Assembly (NCBI GenBank): GCA_030150045.1
Contig: JASLGM010000011.1
Coordinates: 1-51,292, forward strand
Direction: 5' to 3'
Length of the DNA stretch: 51,292 bases
Origin: Taishania sp.
Lineage (GTDB): Bacteria; Bacteroidota; Bacteroidia; Flavobacteriales_D; Crocinitomicaceae
The notes under the pieces were generated by a model that made no database searches, was not told where the DNA came from, and was given only the letters and a program-made list of their open reading frames with translations. Every line of letters starts with the position of its first letter. Within the stretch, counting starts at the first letter, position 1. A program made the translations under genes and the position numbers. Below are positions 14,989 through 24,085 of the stretch, piece after piece.

Positions 14989-16446
14989 CTATTTTGGTAA
15001 ATAATGTAGAATAACACGGTTTTCAGGAGTTAAATACTTTTTTGCAACTCGTTGAATATCTTCTCTTGTTACTTTCATGTATTTTGATAACTCTGTGTTC
15101 ACGTAATCAGCGTTTCCGAAGTAAACGTGACTGTTAGCCAAGTTTTCAGAAATTCCAGATACGGTAGCATTCGAAGAAATCTCTTGGTTTTCTACTTGAT
15201 TACGAATAGTCATGAACTCTTGTTCAGAGATCAATTCATTTTTAATGCGATCAATTTCAATGTCAATTGTTTCTTGAATTTTATCTAATGAAATGTCTTT
15301 GTTTGCAATCGCACCAAATAGTCCAATTCCAGCATCTTCTAAACCGTAGAAGAAAGAGAATACTTCAATTGCTTGTTGTTTTTTCTCAACTACTTCTTTC
15401 TTGATACGAGAGCTTGACCCTCCTGATAAAACCAAGTTCATCATTTCCAAAGCATAAGCATCTTCGTGAGTTTGAGCTGGGAATTGGTATCCCATAAACA
15501 AACCTGGAAGTTGAATATTGTCTTTAACAACGTCTTTGATTACACCATTAATTGGAGCATACGTTTTTTCTGGACGAACAACTGTTGTCGGGATTTTGCT
15601 GTATTTTGCGAATGTTTCTTTTGCTTTTGGATTTGTCATCGCAAAGAAATCATCTCCGAATATAGATTTTTCAACCCCGTATTTAGTAGCGAAAAGTGAA
15701 TTTTCTAAAACTAAATAATCACGGTATAAATTCAATGCTTGCCCAGAAGGAATGCTTGCAAAGTATTTGTCAATCATTTTCTTTGTTTCAGCAATATTGA
15801 TGTCACCAGCAATAGACAATGTTGCGTTAGAAGGAACATAGTATGTGTGGTAGAAGCCAACATAATCTTCTTCTTGAGCAGCATCTAAATCTTCCATGCT
15901 TCCAATTGGTTGCCAATTGTAAGGGTGATTAGTAAATACGCGTTTAAACATTTCACCTAAAAAAGTTGCGTAGGGTTGATTATCGATACGTAATCTTTTT
16001 TCTTCTTTTACAACAGAACGTTGTGTTTCGATACCAACTGACTCAACTTTTGCGTGTAATAAACGCTCACTTTCCAACCATAAACCTAATTCCAATTGGT
16101 TAGAAGGTAATAATTCAAAGTAAAAAGTGCGATCCATTGAAGTGTTTGCGTTAAGCGTTCCACCAGCACGCTCTACAATTTTAGCGTATTCTCCGCGTTC
16201 AATGTTTTGCGATCCTTCAAACAACAAATGTTCAAAGAAATGCGCAAATCCAGTACGATCTGATTTTTCATTTTTAGAACCAACGTGATAAAGAACCGAA
16301 ACAGCAACAATTGGCGTTGCTTTTTCTTCATGTAAAATCACGTGCATTCCGTTAGGTAAATCGTATTCCACAAACTTAATTTTCTCTTGGGAAAAAGTAG
16401 GGAATGACAAAATACCGATAAGTCCACCTACGAGTATTTTTTTCAT
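14989..16446 (-). CDS. Active M16-family zinc metallopeptidase
   Basis: A 485-residue protein with a signal peptide (MKKILVGGLIGILSFPTFSQ). It holds the inverted zinc motif HFFEH in GFAHFFEHLLFEGS and the distal zinc-binding Glu in VVKEEKRLRIDNQ, so it should be catalytic. The second M16 domain follows (MNLVLSGGSSSRIKKEVVEK). M16 enzymes degrade unfolded peptides inside a closed chamber. It is the first gene of a pair with the non-catalytic subunit, an active/inactive arrangement like the bacterial and mitochondrial MPP dimers. Periplasmic or extracytoplasmic action is inferred from the signal peptide. Confidence 0.93.
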   Translation of the reverse strand: MKKILVGGLIGILSFPTFSQEKIKFVEYDLPNGMHVILHEEKATPIVAVSVLYHVGSKNEKSDRTGFAHFFEHLLFEGSQNIERGEYAKIVERAGGTLNANTSMDRTFYFELLPSNQLELGLWLESERLLHAKVESVGIETQRSVVKEEKRLRIDNQPYATFLGEMFKRVFTNHPYNWQPIGSMEDLDAAQEEDYVGFYHTYYVPSNATLSIAGDINIAETKKMIDKYFASIPSGQALNLYRDYLVLENSLFATKYGVEKSIFGDDFFAMTNPKAKETFAKYSKIPTTVVRPEKTYAPINGVIKDVVKDNIQLPGLFMGYQFPAQTHEDAYALEMMNLVLSGGSSSRIKKEVVEKKQQAIEVFSFFYGLEDAGIGLFGAIANKDISLDKIQETIDIEIDRIKNELISEQEFMTIRNQVENQEISSNATVSGISENLANSHVYFGNADYVNTELSKYMKVTREDIQRVAKKYLTPENRVILHYLPK

Positions 16447-16570
16447 TATTGTATTTTATAATTATTACTAAATTAAAGAAAAATATGGCATTGTTTATGT
16501 TAAGAAAGATAAACGGTAAAAAACATGGATGAATGTAGATTTACATCCGTCTGAATCAGTATATTTGAAT

Positions 16571-17653
16571 ATGAAGAAATTAGTTTTTGGATGCGTCCTA
16601 CTTGCGCAGTCTTTTGCTTTTGGACAGAAAGTAATCCCTTTTGTAGACTACAACAATTGGATGAGAACCGTGGAGAACGGTGATTTTAAATACATCGAAT
16701 TACAAGAAGTGAAAGAGTACCAAGGAGGCGATAATCTTGTAGCTTATTTAGATATTAGAGGGAATCTTAGGGTGTATGATGGGCAAACCCGACATGACAT
16801 CTCTAACATGAACCTTAAATATAAAATCTCTGATAATATTTTAGCATGGAATGTTGGAACTACTTTAGGAATTTGGGAAAACGGAACAAAAAAGTATCCC
16901 TCTTTCTTTGCTGGTGATTATATCGTTAAAGATTCATTAGTAGCATACGTAGATACAAGATATAATACAATACAAGTATATTGGAAAGGAAAAGAATATC
17001 CCATTCAGGCGTCGACACAAGATGTAGTGTTGAATAATTCCCCAAAGATCGGTGAAAACGTTGTTGCTTATGCAGATAACGGAGGACTCTTCCGGATTTT
17101 CTATAACGGTAAATTGTTCGATGTAGGGGTGTGGAACGGGGATATTAACCTTCAAAGTGGGACAGATGTTGTAGCCTTTAATGATCCAAATACAAGAACT
17201 TTTGCTGCATTTGATAAAGGAGATTTTATCGATTTAGATATGCAATGGGCAAAAAAATATAAAGCAGGAAGAGGACTTATCGTGTTTGAAGATGCAAATG
17301 GGAACTTAAAGAAGTACGAAAAAGGCGAAGTAAAAGATTTGTGTAGTTTTCCTGGTGAATGGGATGTGATTGATGATATTATTTGGTACGAAAACAATGG
17401 TTTCTCTTACGTTCATTATAAAGGTAAAACAGTAATGGCTGCAAATTACCAAGTGAAAGAAGTTTTACTAAAAAATGGAACTGCCGTTTTTAGGAATATG
17501 CTTGGTGGTGTAAGTGCCGTAATACAAGGAGAAGTCGTGGAATTGACAAATATGCCAAACGCAAATTTTGAAATCTATGGAAATTCCGTTTTAGTGAAAT
17601 TGCCAAATCACAGTTTTTTAATCTACACAAATGGTAAAATATTGAGAGCATAA
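16571..17653 (+). CDS. Secreted protein with repeated beta-propeller-like units, function unknown
   Basis: A 360-residue protein starting with a signal peptide (MKKLVFGCVLLAQSFAFGQ). The rest consists of repeated stretches of about 45-50 residues with the pattern V-A-Y-x-D-x-x-G-x-x-x-(V/I)-(Y/F)-x-x-G-K, for example NLVAYLDIRGNLRVYDG and NVVAYADNGGLFRIFYNGK, which suggests a six- or seven-bladed beta-propeller. No catalytic motif or T9SS tail is seen. The frame is open to 16529, but the signal peptide dictates the start at 16571. A TATATTTG box at 16560-16567 lies almost on the start codon, so the true promoter may be further upstream. Confidence 0.75.
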   Translation: MKKLVFGCVLLAQSFAFGQKVIPFVDYNNWMRTVENGDFKYIELQEVKEYQGGDNLVAYLDIRGNLRVYDGQTRHDISNMNLKYKISDNILAWNVGTTLGIWENGTKKYPSFFAGDYIVKDSLVAYVDTRYNTIQVYWKGKEYPIQASTQDVVLNNSPKIGENVVAYADNGGLFRIFYNGKLFDVGVWNGDINLQSGTDVVAFNDPNTRTFAAFDKGDFIDLDMQWAKKYKAGRGLIVFEDANGNLKKYEKGEVKDLCSFPGEWDVIDDIIWYENNGFSYVHYKGKTVMAANYQVKEVLLKNGTAVFRNMLGGVSAVIQGEVVELTNMPNANFEIYGNSVLVKLPNHSFLIYTNGKILRA

Positions 17654-17691
17654 AAAGACTTTCATTATCTTTACAACAAATAACAAAGGAC

Positions 17692-18279
17692 ATGAACAAC
17701 TGGTTTACAGTAAAAGTAAAATACACAAAGCAATTAGAAAACGGAACGTTTAAACGTGTTTCGGAACCATATTTACTAGCAGCTTCTTCTTTTACAGATG
17801 CAGAAGCACGAATCTATGAAGAATTGGGAGCAATTATTCGTGGTGAGTTTGATGTTGTAAGTATCAGTAGAACAGAAATTCACGATATTTTTGCTTACGA
17901 TGATGCCTTCACATGGTGGAAATGTAAAGTTACCTATGAATCTGTAGAACACGATTCTGAAAAAACGAAAAAAGTTTCTCAAAATTTCCTTGTTTCTGCA
18001 AATGACGCAAAAGAAGCATATGACAGAATCCAAGAATCATTAAGTACTTTAATGGTTGAATTTAACATTCCTTCTATCATTTTCTCTCCAATTGTGGATA
18101 TCTTCCCAATGACTGAAAATTTAGATCGTGAAATATCAAGAAAATCACTTGATGATTTTGAAGTAGAAGAAAACCCACAACCAAGAGGGGTAGTCTTTCA
18201 AGCTTCAGGATCTGATGTTGATGATGAAGAAACAGAAGAGGAATTGGAAAGCGAAATTTCCGATGAATACGAAGATTAA
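17692..18279 (+). CDS. DUF4494-family protein
   Basis: A 195-residue cytosolic protein. The N-terminal part (NNWFTVKVKYTKQLENGTFK, SEPYLLAASSFTDAEARIYEE and WWKCKVTYE) is the DUF4494 domain, found almost only in Bacteroidota; its function is unknown. The last 45 residues are highly acidic and probably disordered. A TTG (17642-17644) and TATCTTTA (17666-17673) 21 bases apart form a plausible promoter. It starts a three-gene run with pdxH and an M16 peptidase (gaps of two bases, then an overlap). Confidence 0.85.
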   Translation: MNNWFTVKVKYTKQLENGTFKRVSEPYLLAASSFTDAEARIYEELGAIIRGEFDVVSISRTEIHDIFAYDDAFTWWKCKVTYESVEHDSEKTKKVSQNFLVSANDAKEAYDRIQESLSTLMVEFNIPSIIFSPIVDIFPMTENLDREISRKSLDDFEVEENPQPRGVVFQASGSDVDDEETEEELESEISDEYED

Positions 18280-18281
18280 AT

Positions 18282-18926
18282 ATGAAAGATTATAAAGATC
18301 AACTACGCAATAGCCACGCTGATTTCGCTAAAAGTGAATTCAATGAAGAGAATGTGAAGAATCCATTCGAATTATTTGAGGCTTGGATGGAAAATGCAGT
18401 TGCTCAAAATCAAACCGAAGCAAATGCAATGACATTAGCAACGCTTGATTGTAATCAAAGAATTAGCGCAAGAATTGTTTACCTAAAAGAAATGGTAAAC
18501 AATTCTTTTGTGTTTTACACCAATTATAGTTCCAAAAAAGGAAAAGATATTGCGTTAAATCAAACCGGTAGCATCCTTTTCTTTTGGCCTGATTTACAAC
18601 AACAAATTCGTATTGAAGGAAAAATCCAAAAGGTAGATGCCAAAACCAGTGATGACTACTTTGCATCTCGACCAAAAGCCAGTCAGATTGGTGCCTGGGC
18701 GAGTCATCAAAGTGATATTCTTCAAAATAAAGAAGAACTTAATAAACGAATAGAAGAGTTGCAAACACGCTTCCCTGATCAAGTTCCAAGACCAGAAAAC
18801 TGGGGCGGATATGCGCTGATTCCAGATTATTTCGAATTTTGGCAAGGAAGACCATCCAGATTACACGATCGTTTTAGCTTTGAAAAGGAAGAAAACGCCT
18901 GGATTATTAACAGATTAAATCCATAA
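18282..18926 (+). CDS. pdxH: Pyridoxamine 5'-phosphate oxidase
   Basis: A 214-residue FMN enzyme that oxidises pyridoxine or pyridoxamine 5'-phosphate to pyridoxal 5'-phosphate. Family blocks are clear: NAMTLATLD, RIVYLKEMVNNSFVFYTNY, SKKGKDIA, RIEGKIQKVDA, SRPKASQIGAWASHQS, and the C-terminal WQGRPSRLHDR ending IINRLNP. Length is normal. It begins two bases after the DUF4494 stop, and its TAA shares a base with the ATG of the next gene (TAATG), so translation is probably coupled. Confidence 0.96.
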   Translation: MKDYKDQLRNSHADFAKSEFNEENVKNPFELFEAWMENAVAQNQTEANAMTLATLDCNQRISARIVYLKEMVNNSFVFYTNYSSKKGKDIALNQTGSILFFWPDLQQQIRIEGKIQKVDAKTSDDYFASRPKASQIGAWASHQSDILQNKEELNKRIEELQTRFPDQVPRPENWGGYALIPDYFEFWQGRPSRLHDRFSFEKEENAWIINRLNP

Positions 18927-20164
18927 TGTACGACATTTTTCCTGAAATCATCCATTTTCCAAACGGATTAAGGTTGGTTTATTTACATAAAGATACTGCA
19001 GTTGGCCATTTCGGAGCAACCATTCTTGCAGGAAGCCGATACGAAAAAAGCAACGAAGAAGGTCTAGCACATTTTATTGAGCATTGCATCTTTAAAGGAA
19101 CGACAAAAAGAAAAGTTTTTCACATACTTTCTAGACTTGACGCAGTAGGTGGAGAGCTTAATGCTTACACCGCAAAGGAAGAAATTGTGTTGTACACCTC
19201 TTTCACAAATCCTTATATTGATCGTGCACTTGAACTGGTTTCAGACATTCTTTTTCACTCTGTTTTCCCAAGCAAGGAAATTGAAAAAGAGAAAGAAGTC
19301 GTGCTAGACGAAATCAATTCTTATCTGGATGCACCTGGAGAACGCATTTTTGATGATTTTGAAGCGCTTTTGTTCAAAGGACACGCTCTCGGCGGAAACA
19401 TTTTAGGAACGGAAGAAACCGTTAGAGGATTTACACGAGAAGACATCGTACAATATGTACAACGTTATTTTACAGCCTCGAACATCGTGCTTTCCTATGT
19501 CGGTAGTGAACCTTTGAAAAAGGTAAAGGCTAAAGTAGAGCGATATTTCATGAATGAAAATGAACGTTCGGTTGAGCATGATCTTGGACTTTTTGTACCT
19601 AATAATCCGTTTGAAGTGAGGGAAAAAGTGGCTAACTTTCAAACGCATGCCATTGTTGGTGGTTTAGCGCCAGCCTACAATCACACGGATAGGAAAGGTA
19701 TGACTTTATTGACAAATATTTTGGGCGGACCGGCACTCAATTCCAGACTAGTGCTTTCCATTCGTGAAAAATACGGTTATTCTTATAATATTGAAGCGAA
19801 TTTTACTCCTTATATGGATACCGGATTTTGGTCCATTTATTTAGGAACCGATCAGAAATATTTACAAAAGTCTTTAAATTTGGTTCAAAAGGAATTACAG
19901 CTTTTGCAACAAAAAAAGATGGGAGTTTTGCAGCTGAATCGCGCTAAAGAACAATTAAAAGGGCAAATTGCGCTCTCTTTAGAAGGGAATACAGGATTGA
20001 TGCTTGGTTTTGGTAAAAGCGTGGCCTTATTCAATCAAATTGACACGATTTCTGAAATTTTCAAGGAAATTGACTCAATAACTGCAGAGGAATTGCAAGA
20101 TATAGCCAATAAATATTTCAATTTACAGCAAAGTAGTACCTTGATTTACGATTTAAAAGATTAG
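18926..20164 (+). CDS. M16-family zinc metallopeptidase (processing-peptidase type)
   Basis: A 412-residue protein without a signal peptide, so cytosolic. The zinc motif HFIEH is in GLAHFIEHCIFKGTTKRK, followed by GGELNAYTAKEEIVLYT and the distal Glu in VVLDEINSYLDAPGERIFDDFE; the second domain has LTNILGGPALNSRLVLSIREKYGYSYNIEA. This is the short YmxG/PqqF-like type that works as a homodimer or with a partner. It overlaps pdxH by one base and is followed by a terminator and repeat F1c. It is distinct from the exported M16 pair 3 kb upstream. Confidence 0.93.
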   Translation: MYDIFPEIIHFPNGLRLVYLHKDTAVGHFGATILAGSRYEKSNEEGLAHFIEHCIFKGTTKRKVFHILSRLDAVGGELNAYTAKEEIVLYTSFTNPYIDRALELVSDILFHSVFPSKEIEKEKEVVLDEINSYLDAPGERIFDDFEALLFKGHALGGNILGTEETVRGFTREDIVQYVQRYFTASNIVLSYVGSEPLKKVKAKVERYFMNENERSVEHDLGLFVPNNPFEVREKVANFQTHAIVGGLAPAYNHTDRKGMTLLTNILGGPALNSRLVLSIREKYGYSYNIEANFTPYMDTGFWSIYLGTDQKYLQKSLNLVQKELQLLQQKKMGVLQLNRAKEQLKGQIALSLEGNTGLMLGFGKSVALFNQIDTISEIFKEIDSITAEELQDIANKYFNLQQSSTLIYDLKD

Positions 20165-20201
20165 TAAAATAAGGGAAAATATCTGTTCATGTAGAGTAAA
20201 T

Positions 20202-20235
20202 AAAGGAAAGTAATTGAGTTTGCTTTCCTTTTTTA
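20202..20235 (+). terminator. Terminator of the DUF4494-pdxH-M16 operon
   Basis: Stem AAAGGAAAG (20202-20210)/CTTTCCTTT (20223-20231) followed by T residues. Repeat F1c starts directly after it. Confidence 0.85.
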
Positions 20236-20238
20236 TTT

Positions 20239-20346
20239 GGGCGTTTCCACCTTTCCCAAGTGAATTGGAAAAGGTGGTCGGGCTATTCGTTTTATCCCCG
20301 ACCAAAAGCCTTTGGTCGGGGGATGTCACTGCTATCCCTAACGCGA
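20239..20346 (+). repeat. F1 three-way-junction repeat, copy c
   Basis: Terminal stem GCGTT (20241-20245)/AACGC (20340-20344). Hairpin 1 CCACCTTT (20247-20254)/AAAGGTGG (20270-20277). Hairpin 2 CCCCGACCAAA (20296-20306)/TTTGGTCGGGG (20311-20321), a perfect 11-bp stem with a four-base loop. Linkers GGGCTATTCGTT and CACTGCTATCCCTA. In the orientation of, and just after, the M16 operon. Confidence 0.9.
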
Positions 20347-20478
20347 GATTTAGGTCAATAACAATAGTCTTTTTACAAATTTGAGGCTGTATCTACTTAT
20401 TTTATTTTTTATAGAACAAATAAATTTTAGAATTCCAGTCGATAATATTCACCTTTTCTTCGGCTTGAAAACAGATTT

Positions 20479-20592
20479 TGCGCTAAGGATAGAAGTGGTT
20501 AGCCCACAGCCCCCTCCCCAAAATATTTGGGGAGGGGGCGAGGACTAAAAACGGATAGCCTGGCCCCCAAATTAATTTTGGGGGAAGCGTCC
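20479..20592 (-). repeat. F1 three-way-junction repeat, copy d
   Basis: Terminal stem GCGCT (20480-20484) with AGCGT (20586-20590), four pairs plus one G/T. Hairpin 1 CCCCCAAA (20564-20571)/TTTGGGGG (20577-20584). Hairpin 2 has 13 pairs: CCCCCTCCCC-AAA (20510-20522)/TTT-GGGGAGGGGG (20526-20538), extended by TAGTCC/GGGCTA on the minus strand. Linkers GGCTATCCGTT and CACTTCTATCCTTA. It starts about 27 bases after the mgtA stop, in its orientation. Confidence 0.9.
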
Positions 20593-20617
20593 AAAAGAAA
20601 AGCAGTTAAACTTTCCT

Positions 20618-23323
20618 TTATAACCATATTTCGAATTTTTTAATGAACCAATTTTTCACCATTTGAGTTGTGATACAATATGCAATTAGTATAGCAATTA
20701 ACCATGGGAAGTACGCTAATGGCAAGGGTTGAAGCTTAAATGATGCTGCAATGGGGGTAAAAGGAAGTATGATTCCGATGGCCATTACAAGTGTGGTCAA
20801 TGCTAAAACTGGTGCCGATGCCCAACTTTGAATAAATGGTATTTTTCGCGTTCTAATCATATGTATGATAAGGGTTTGTGACAGGAGTCCTTCTACGAAC
20901 CAACCACTTTGAAATAAGGTTTGGTCTTCTGGCGTATTGGCTTTGAAAACGAAATACAAAACGGCGAATGTGATGAAGTCGAAGATGGAACTGATTGGAC
21001 CAATGTAAAGCATGAATTTTGATACACCGTCGGCGTCCCATTTCTTTGGTTTTTCGATGAATTCTTCATCCATTGTGTCCCATGGGATGGATATTTGGGA
21101 GAAATCGTACAATAAATTTTGGATCAATAAATGGATGGGCAACATAGGTAAAAATGGTAGAAATGCACTTGCTCCGAGCATACTGAACATGTTTCCGAAG
21201 TTGCTGCTTGCGGTCATTTTTATGTATTTAATAATGTTTCCAAAAGTGATTCGACCTTGAATAACACCTTCTTTAAGTACCATTAAATCTTTTTCAAGTA
21301 AAATGATATCTGCACTTTCTTTGGCAATATCTACAGCTGTATCTACGCTGATACCTACATCAGCTTCTTTTAATGCAGCTGCATCGTTGATGCCATCACC
21401 CATAAATCCTACGGTGTGACCTTTTTTTCGTAAGGCTTGAACAACACGCACTTTTTGTAGCGGATTGAGTTTAGCAAATACGGCAATTTCTTCAACTTGA
21501 GTAAAAAGATCCTCATCACTCATTTTTTCTAAATCAGGACCATTTACTACATGTTCGATTGAGACACCTACATCTTTGCAGATTTTTCTAGCCACGATTT
21601 CATTATCACCTGTTAACACTTTCACTTGTACCCCCAAACTTTGTAAAGCTTCAATAGCAGGCGCAGCGGATGGTTTAGCAGGGTCTAAGAATCCGATAAA
21701 TCCAGTTAGGGTCATGTCTTTTTCATCTTCTATAGAATAGGTGAGTGGGTGTTTTGCATCGAATTCTTTTGTTGCCACCATTAATACTCTTAATCCCTCA
21801 CGATTCATCTTTTGTGTTGTTTTGGATACGATTTCTCTAACTTTCCCGTCCATTTCCACGATGTTGTCGTTTTCGATATGTAAAGAAGTGTCTTCACCTG
21901 GATCTAAAGAATGGGAGCAGAGTTCTAACATTTCTTCCACTGCTCCTTTGCAAATCAATAGATGGTTTCCGTTCGCCATTTTTAGTACAACAGACATTCT
22001 TCTGCGCTGGAAGTCGAATGGAATTTCATCTACTTTGATATATTGTTCTTCTACTTTTAAATATTCATGTAATTCAACGTGTTCAAGTACTGCTTTGTCC
22101 ATTAAGTTTTTTAGTCCGGTTTGATGGTAGCTATTCAAGTAGGCCCATTTTAGGACTTCATCATCTTCCGCACCAAATACATTTAGGTGTTTTTCTAAAA
22201 CGATTTTATCTAGCGTAAGTGTTCCTGTTTTATCCGTACAAAGCACATCCATTGCCCCAATATTTTGGATGGAATTTAGGCGTTTTACAATTACCTTTTT
22301 CTTGCTCATAGACACGGCTCCTTTAGCCAGGTTGGTGGTGACAATCATTGGTAGCATCTCAGGAGTTAGACCAACTGCTACTGCAATAGCGAACATGAAT
22401 GCTTCGAGCCAATCTCCTTTAACGATTCCATTTATTAAAAAAATAACGGGTACCATTACTAACATAAAGCGAATGAGCAAGAAGCTTACTTTGTTTATTC
22501 CTTTGTCGAAGCTGGTTTCAGGGCGTTCACCTAGTATAGATTTACTAATACTACCAAAGTAAGTAAAGTCGCCGGTTGCCACTATTATTGCTTTTGCTGA
22601 ACCACTTACTACGTTGGTTCCCATGAAGCAAAGGTTATTTAATTCAATTACTTCTTTAAGGTCAGCATCGCGAATGGGCAGGTAATTTTTTTCAACAGGT
22701 AAAGCCTCACCAGTAAGCATACTTTGATTAATGAATAAATCTTTACTGAGTAGTATTCTACAATCAGCGGGGATCATATCACCAGCAGAAAGATGAATTA
22801 AATCCCCAGGAACGAGTTTATTGATTGCTATTTCTTGAGGCTCTTCAAACTTTCGTAAAACTGTGGCCGTTGTATTAACCATTCCTTTCAGTTTTTCTGC
22901 TGCATTGTTACTTCTAAACTCCTGAATGAATCGTAAAAGTGCACTAATGATTATCATTGCAGACACGACTATAACTGTCTTATAATCTTGCTCTTCTTTA
23001 CTCGCAAAATGGACATCAATGAGATAGGAAATGAAGGCAATAACGAAGAGTATATAGATGAAAGGATTAGCAAATGCTTTTATCAATTGTTTGTACCACG
23101 CAGGTGCTTTTTGGTGTTGTACTTCATTGTGACCAAAACGATCAATGCGATCTTGTGCGGTGTTTCCAGTGATCCCATCTTCACTACTTTCTAACATTGC
23201 ATAAACAAATTTATCATCTTCTTTTGAAGCGTTTTGCAATTTAGTTATAGTGGCAATATTCATTCCGCTTGGATGAATAACCGAATGCATGGAGTTCTTG
23301 AATGTACTTCTGATACGACTCAT
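20618..23323 (-). CDS. mgtA: Magnesium-translocating P-type ATPase
   Basis: A 901-residue P3B-type ATPase that imports magnesium at the inner membrane. Visible are the cation-ATPase N-terminus (GITGNTAQDRIDRFGHNEV), the actuator motif LTGEALPVEKN, the phosphorylated Asp in DVLCTDKTGTLTLDK, VLTGDNEIVARK, the hinge GFMGDGINDAAALKEADVG, and about ten membrane segments including the C-terminal six. MgtA and MgtB are hard to separate by sequence; the symbol is by family. The gene mgtC lies 57 bases upstream on the same strand, so they probably form a low-magnesium operon. Repeat F1d follows the stop. Confidence 0.95.
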   Translation of the reverse strand: MSRIRSTFKNSMHSVIHPSGMNIATITKLQNASKEDDKFVYAMLESSEDGITGNTAQDRIDRFGHNEVQHQKAPAWYKQLIKAFANPFIYILFVIAFISYLIDVHFASKEEQDYKTVIVVSAMIIISALLRFIQEFRSNNAAEKLKGMVNTTATVLRKFEEPQEIAINKLVPGDLIHLSAGDMIPADCRILLSKDLFINQSMLTGEALPVEKNYLPIRDADLKEVIELNNLCFMGTNVVSGSAKAIIVATGDFTYFGSISKSILGERPETSFDKGINKVSFLLIRFMLVMVPVIFLINGIVKGDWLEAFMFAIAVAVGLTPEMLPMIVTTNLAKGAVSMSKKKVIVKRLNSIQNIGAMDVLCTDKTGTLTLDKIVLEKHLNVFGAEDDEVLKWAYLNSYHQTGLKNLMDKAVLEHVELHEYLKVEEQYIKVDEIPFDFQRRRMSVVLKMANGNHLLICKGAVEEMLELCSHSLDPGEDTSLHIENDNIVEMDGKVREIVSKTTQKMNREGLRVLMVATKEFDAKHPLTYSIEDEKDMTLTGFIGFLDPAKPSAAPAIEALQSLGVQVKVLTGDNEIVARKICKDVGVSIEHVVNGPDLEKMSDEDLFTQVEEIAVFAKLNPLQKVRVVQALRKKGHTVGFMGDGINDAAALKEADVGISVDTAVDIAKESADIILLEKDLMVLKEGVIQGRITFGNIIKYIKMTASSNFGNMFSMLGASAFLPFLPMLPIHLLIQNLLYDFSQISIPWDTMDEEFIEKPKKWDADGVSKFMLYIGPISSIFDFITFAVLYFVFKANTPEDQTLFQSGWFVEGLLSQTLIIHMIRTRKIPFIQSWASAPVLALTTLVMAIGIILPFTPIAASFKLQPLPLAYFPWLIAILIAYCITTQMVKNWFIKKFEIWL

Positions 23324-23380
23324 GGTTTATTCAATTTTATGATTTACAGTGATTTTGTATACTCTGTTTGAAGTATAGCT

Positions 23381-24085
23381 TTAGTTTTCAAAATGAGTTG
23401 CAATTATTTCCCAACTTACTTTTGATACGTCTTCTTCTATGGTCAGTCGACTTGCAATTTTTTCTATTAAACTATCTTGTTGTCCATGTGAAATGATGAC
23501 GGCTGTTATTAAAATTTCTTGTGTAGCTAGCTGATCTACACTAGATAATGATTTTAATAGGAGTTTATCGTCGTTCCCTAAGCGCTGGAGTAATAGGATG
23601 CGTATGTGATTTTCGACCTCTGGTTTACATTGTATATTAAATTGGTAATCGGTTTGCACAAATGCGGTTCTAAGATTTGTAATTGTATTCAGTTTGTTTC
23701 CAACAGGGCGGAGAAGAATATGTATTAGCATAATAAAGACGGTTACAATCCCAGCTTGAGGAAATAGACCAATCCCACAAAGTGCACCCACTGCAGCAGA
23801 ACACCAAATAGTGGCTGCTGTATTTAAACCTTGTACATTTTGGCCATCCTTCATGATTACACCTGCACCAAGGAAGCCTATTCCACTAACAATGTAGGAA
23901 GCAATTCTACCTGTTGCATCACCTCCAATTTCTATAGAAAGTAAAATAAAGGCTGCTGCTCCTGTTGCCACTAATGTATTGGTTCTTAACCCAGCATTAC
24001 GCTGACGCCAATGACGTTCAATGCCAATAAGTGCACCGAATCCAAATGCGCAAGCAAGCCGTAATGTAAATTCCAAAATTCCCAT
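23381..24085 (-). CDS. mgtC: MgtC/SapB-family membrane protein
   Basis: A 234-residue protein. The N-terminal 130 residues carry the MgtC/SapB domain: GFGALIGIERHWRQRNAGLRT, the GRIASYIVSGIGFLGAGVIMK segment and GLNTAATIWCSAAVGALCGIGL, with about five membrane helices. The C-terminal cytosolic domain of about 90 residues looks ACT-like. MgtC proteins influence magnesium homeostasis, membrane potential and, in pathogens, survival in macrophages, partly through the F-type ATPase. It precedes mgtA in the same unit. I saw no recognisable magnesium riboswitch or leader peptide upstream. Confidence 0.9.
   Translation of the reverse strand: MGILEFTLRLACAFGFGALIGIERHWRQRNAGLRTNTLVATGAAAFILLSIEIGGDATGRIASYIVSGIGFLGAGVIMKDGQNVQGLNTAATIWCSAAVGALCGIGLFPQAGIVTVFIMLIHILLRPVGNKLNTITNLRTAFVQTDYQFNIQCKPEVENHIRILLLQRLGNDDKLLLKSLSSVDQLATQEILITAVIISHGQQDSLIEKIASRLTIEEDVSKVSWEIIATHFEN

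Larger units (their letters stand above)
20165..20617. other. Gene-free stretch between convergent genes, with two facing F1 repeats
   Basis: It lies between the plus-strand M16 peptidase and minus-strand mgtA. It carries a terminator (20202-20235), F1c on the plus strand and F1d on the minus strand, pointing at each other, with about 130 bases of AT-rich sequence between. A terminator-like hairpin for mgtA, AAAGGAAAG/CTTTTCTTT, lies at 20593-20615 on the minus strand. Confidence 0.75.
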
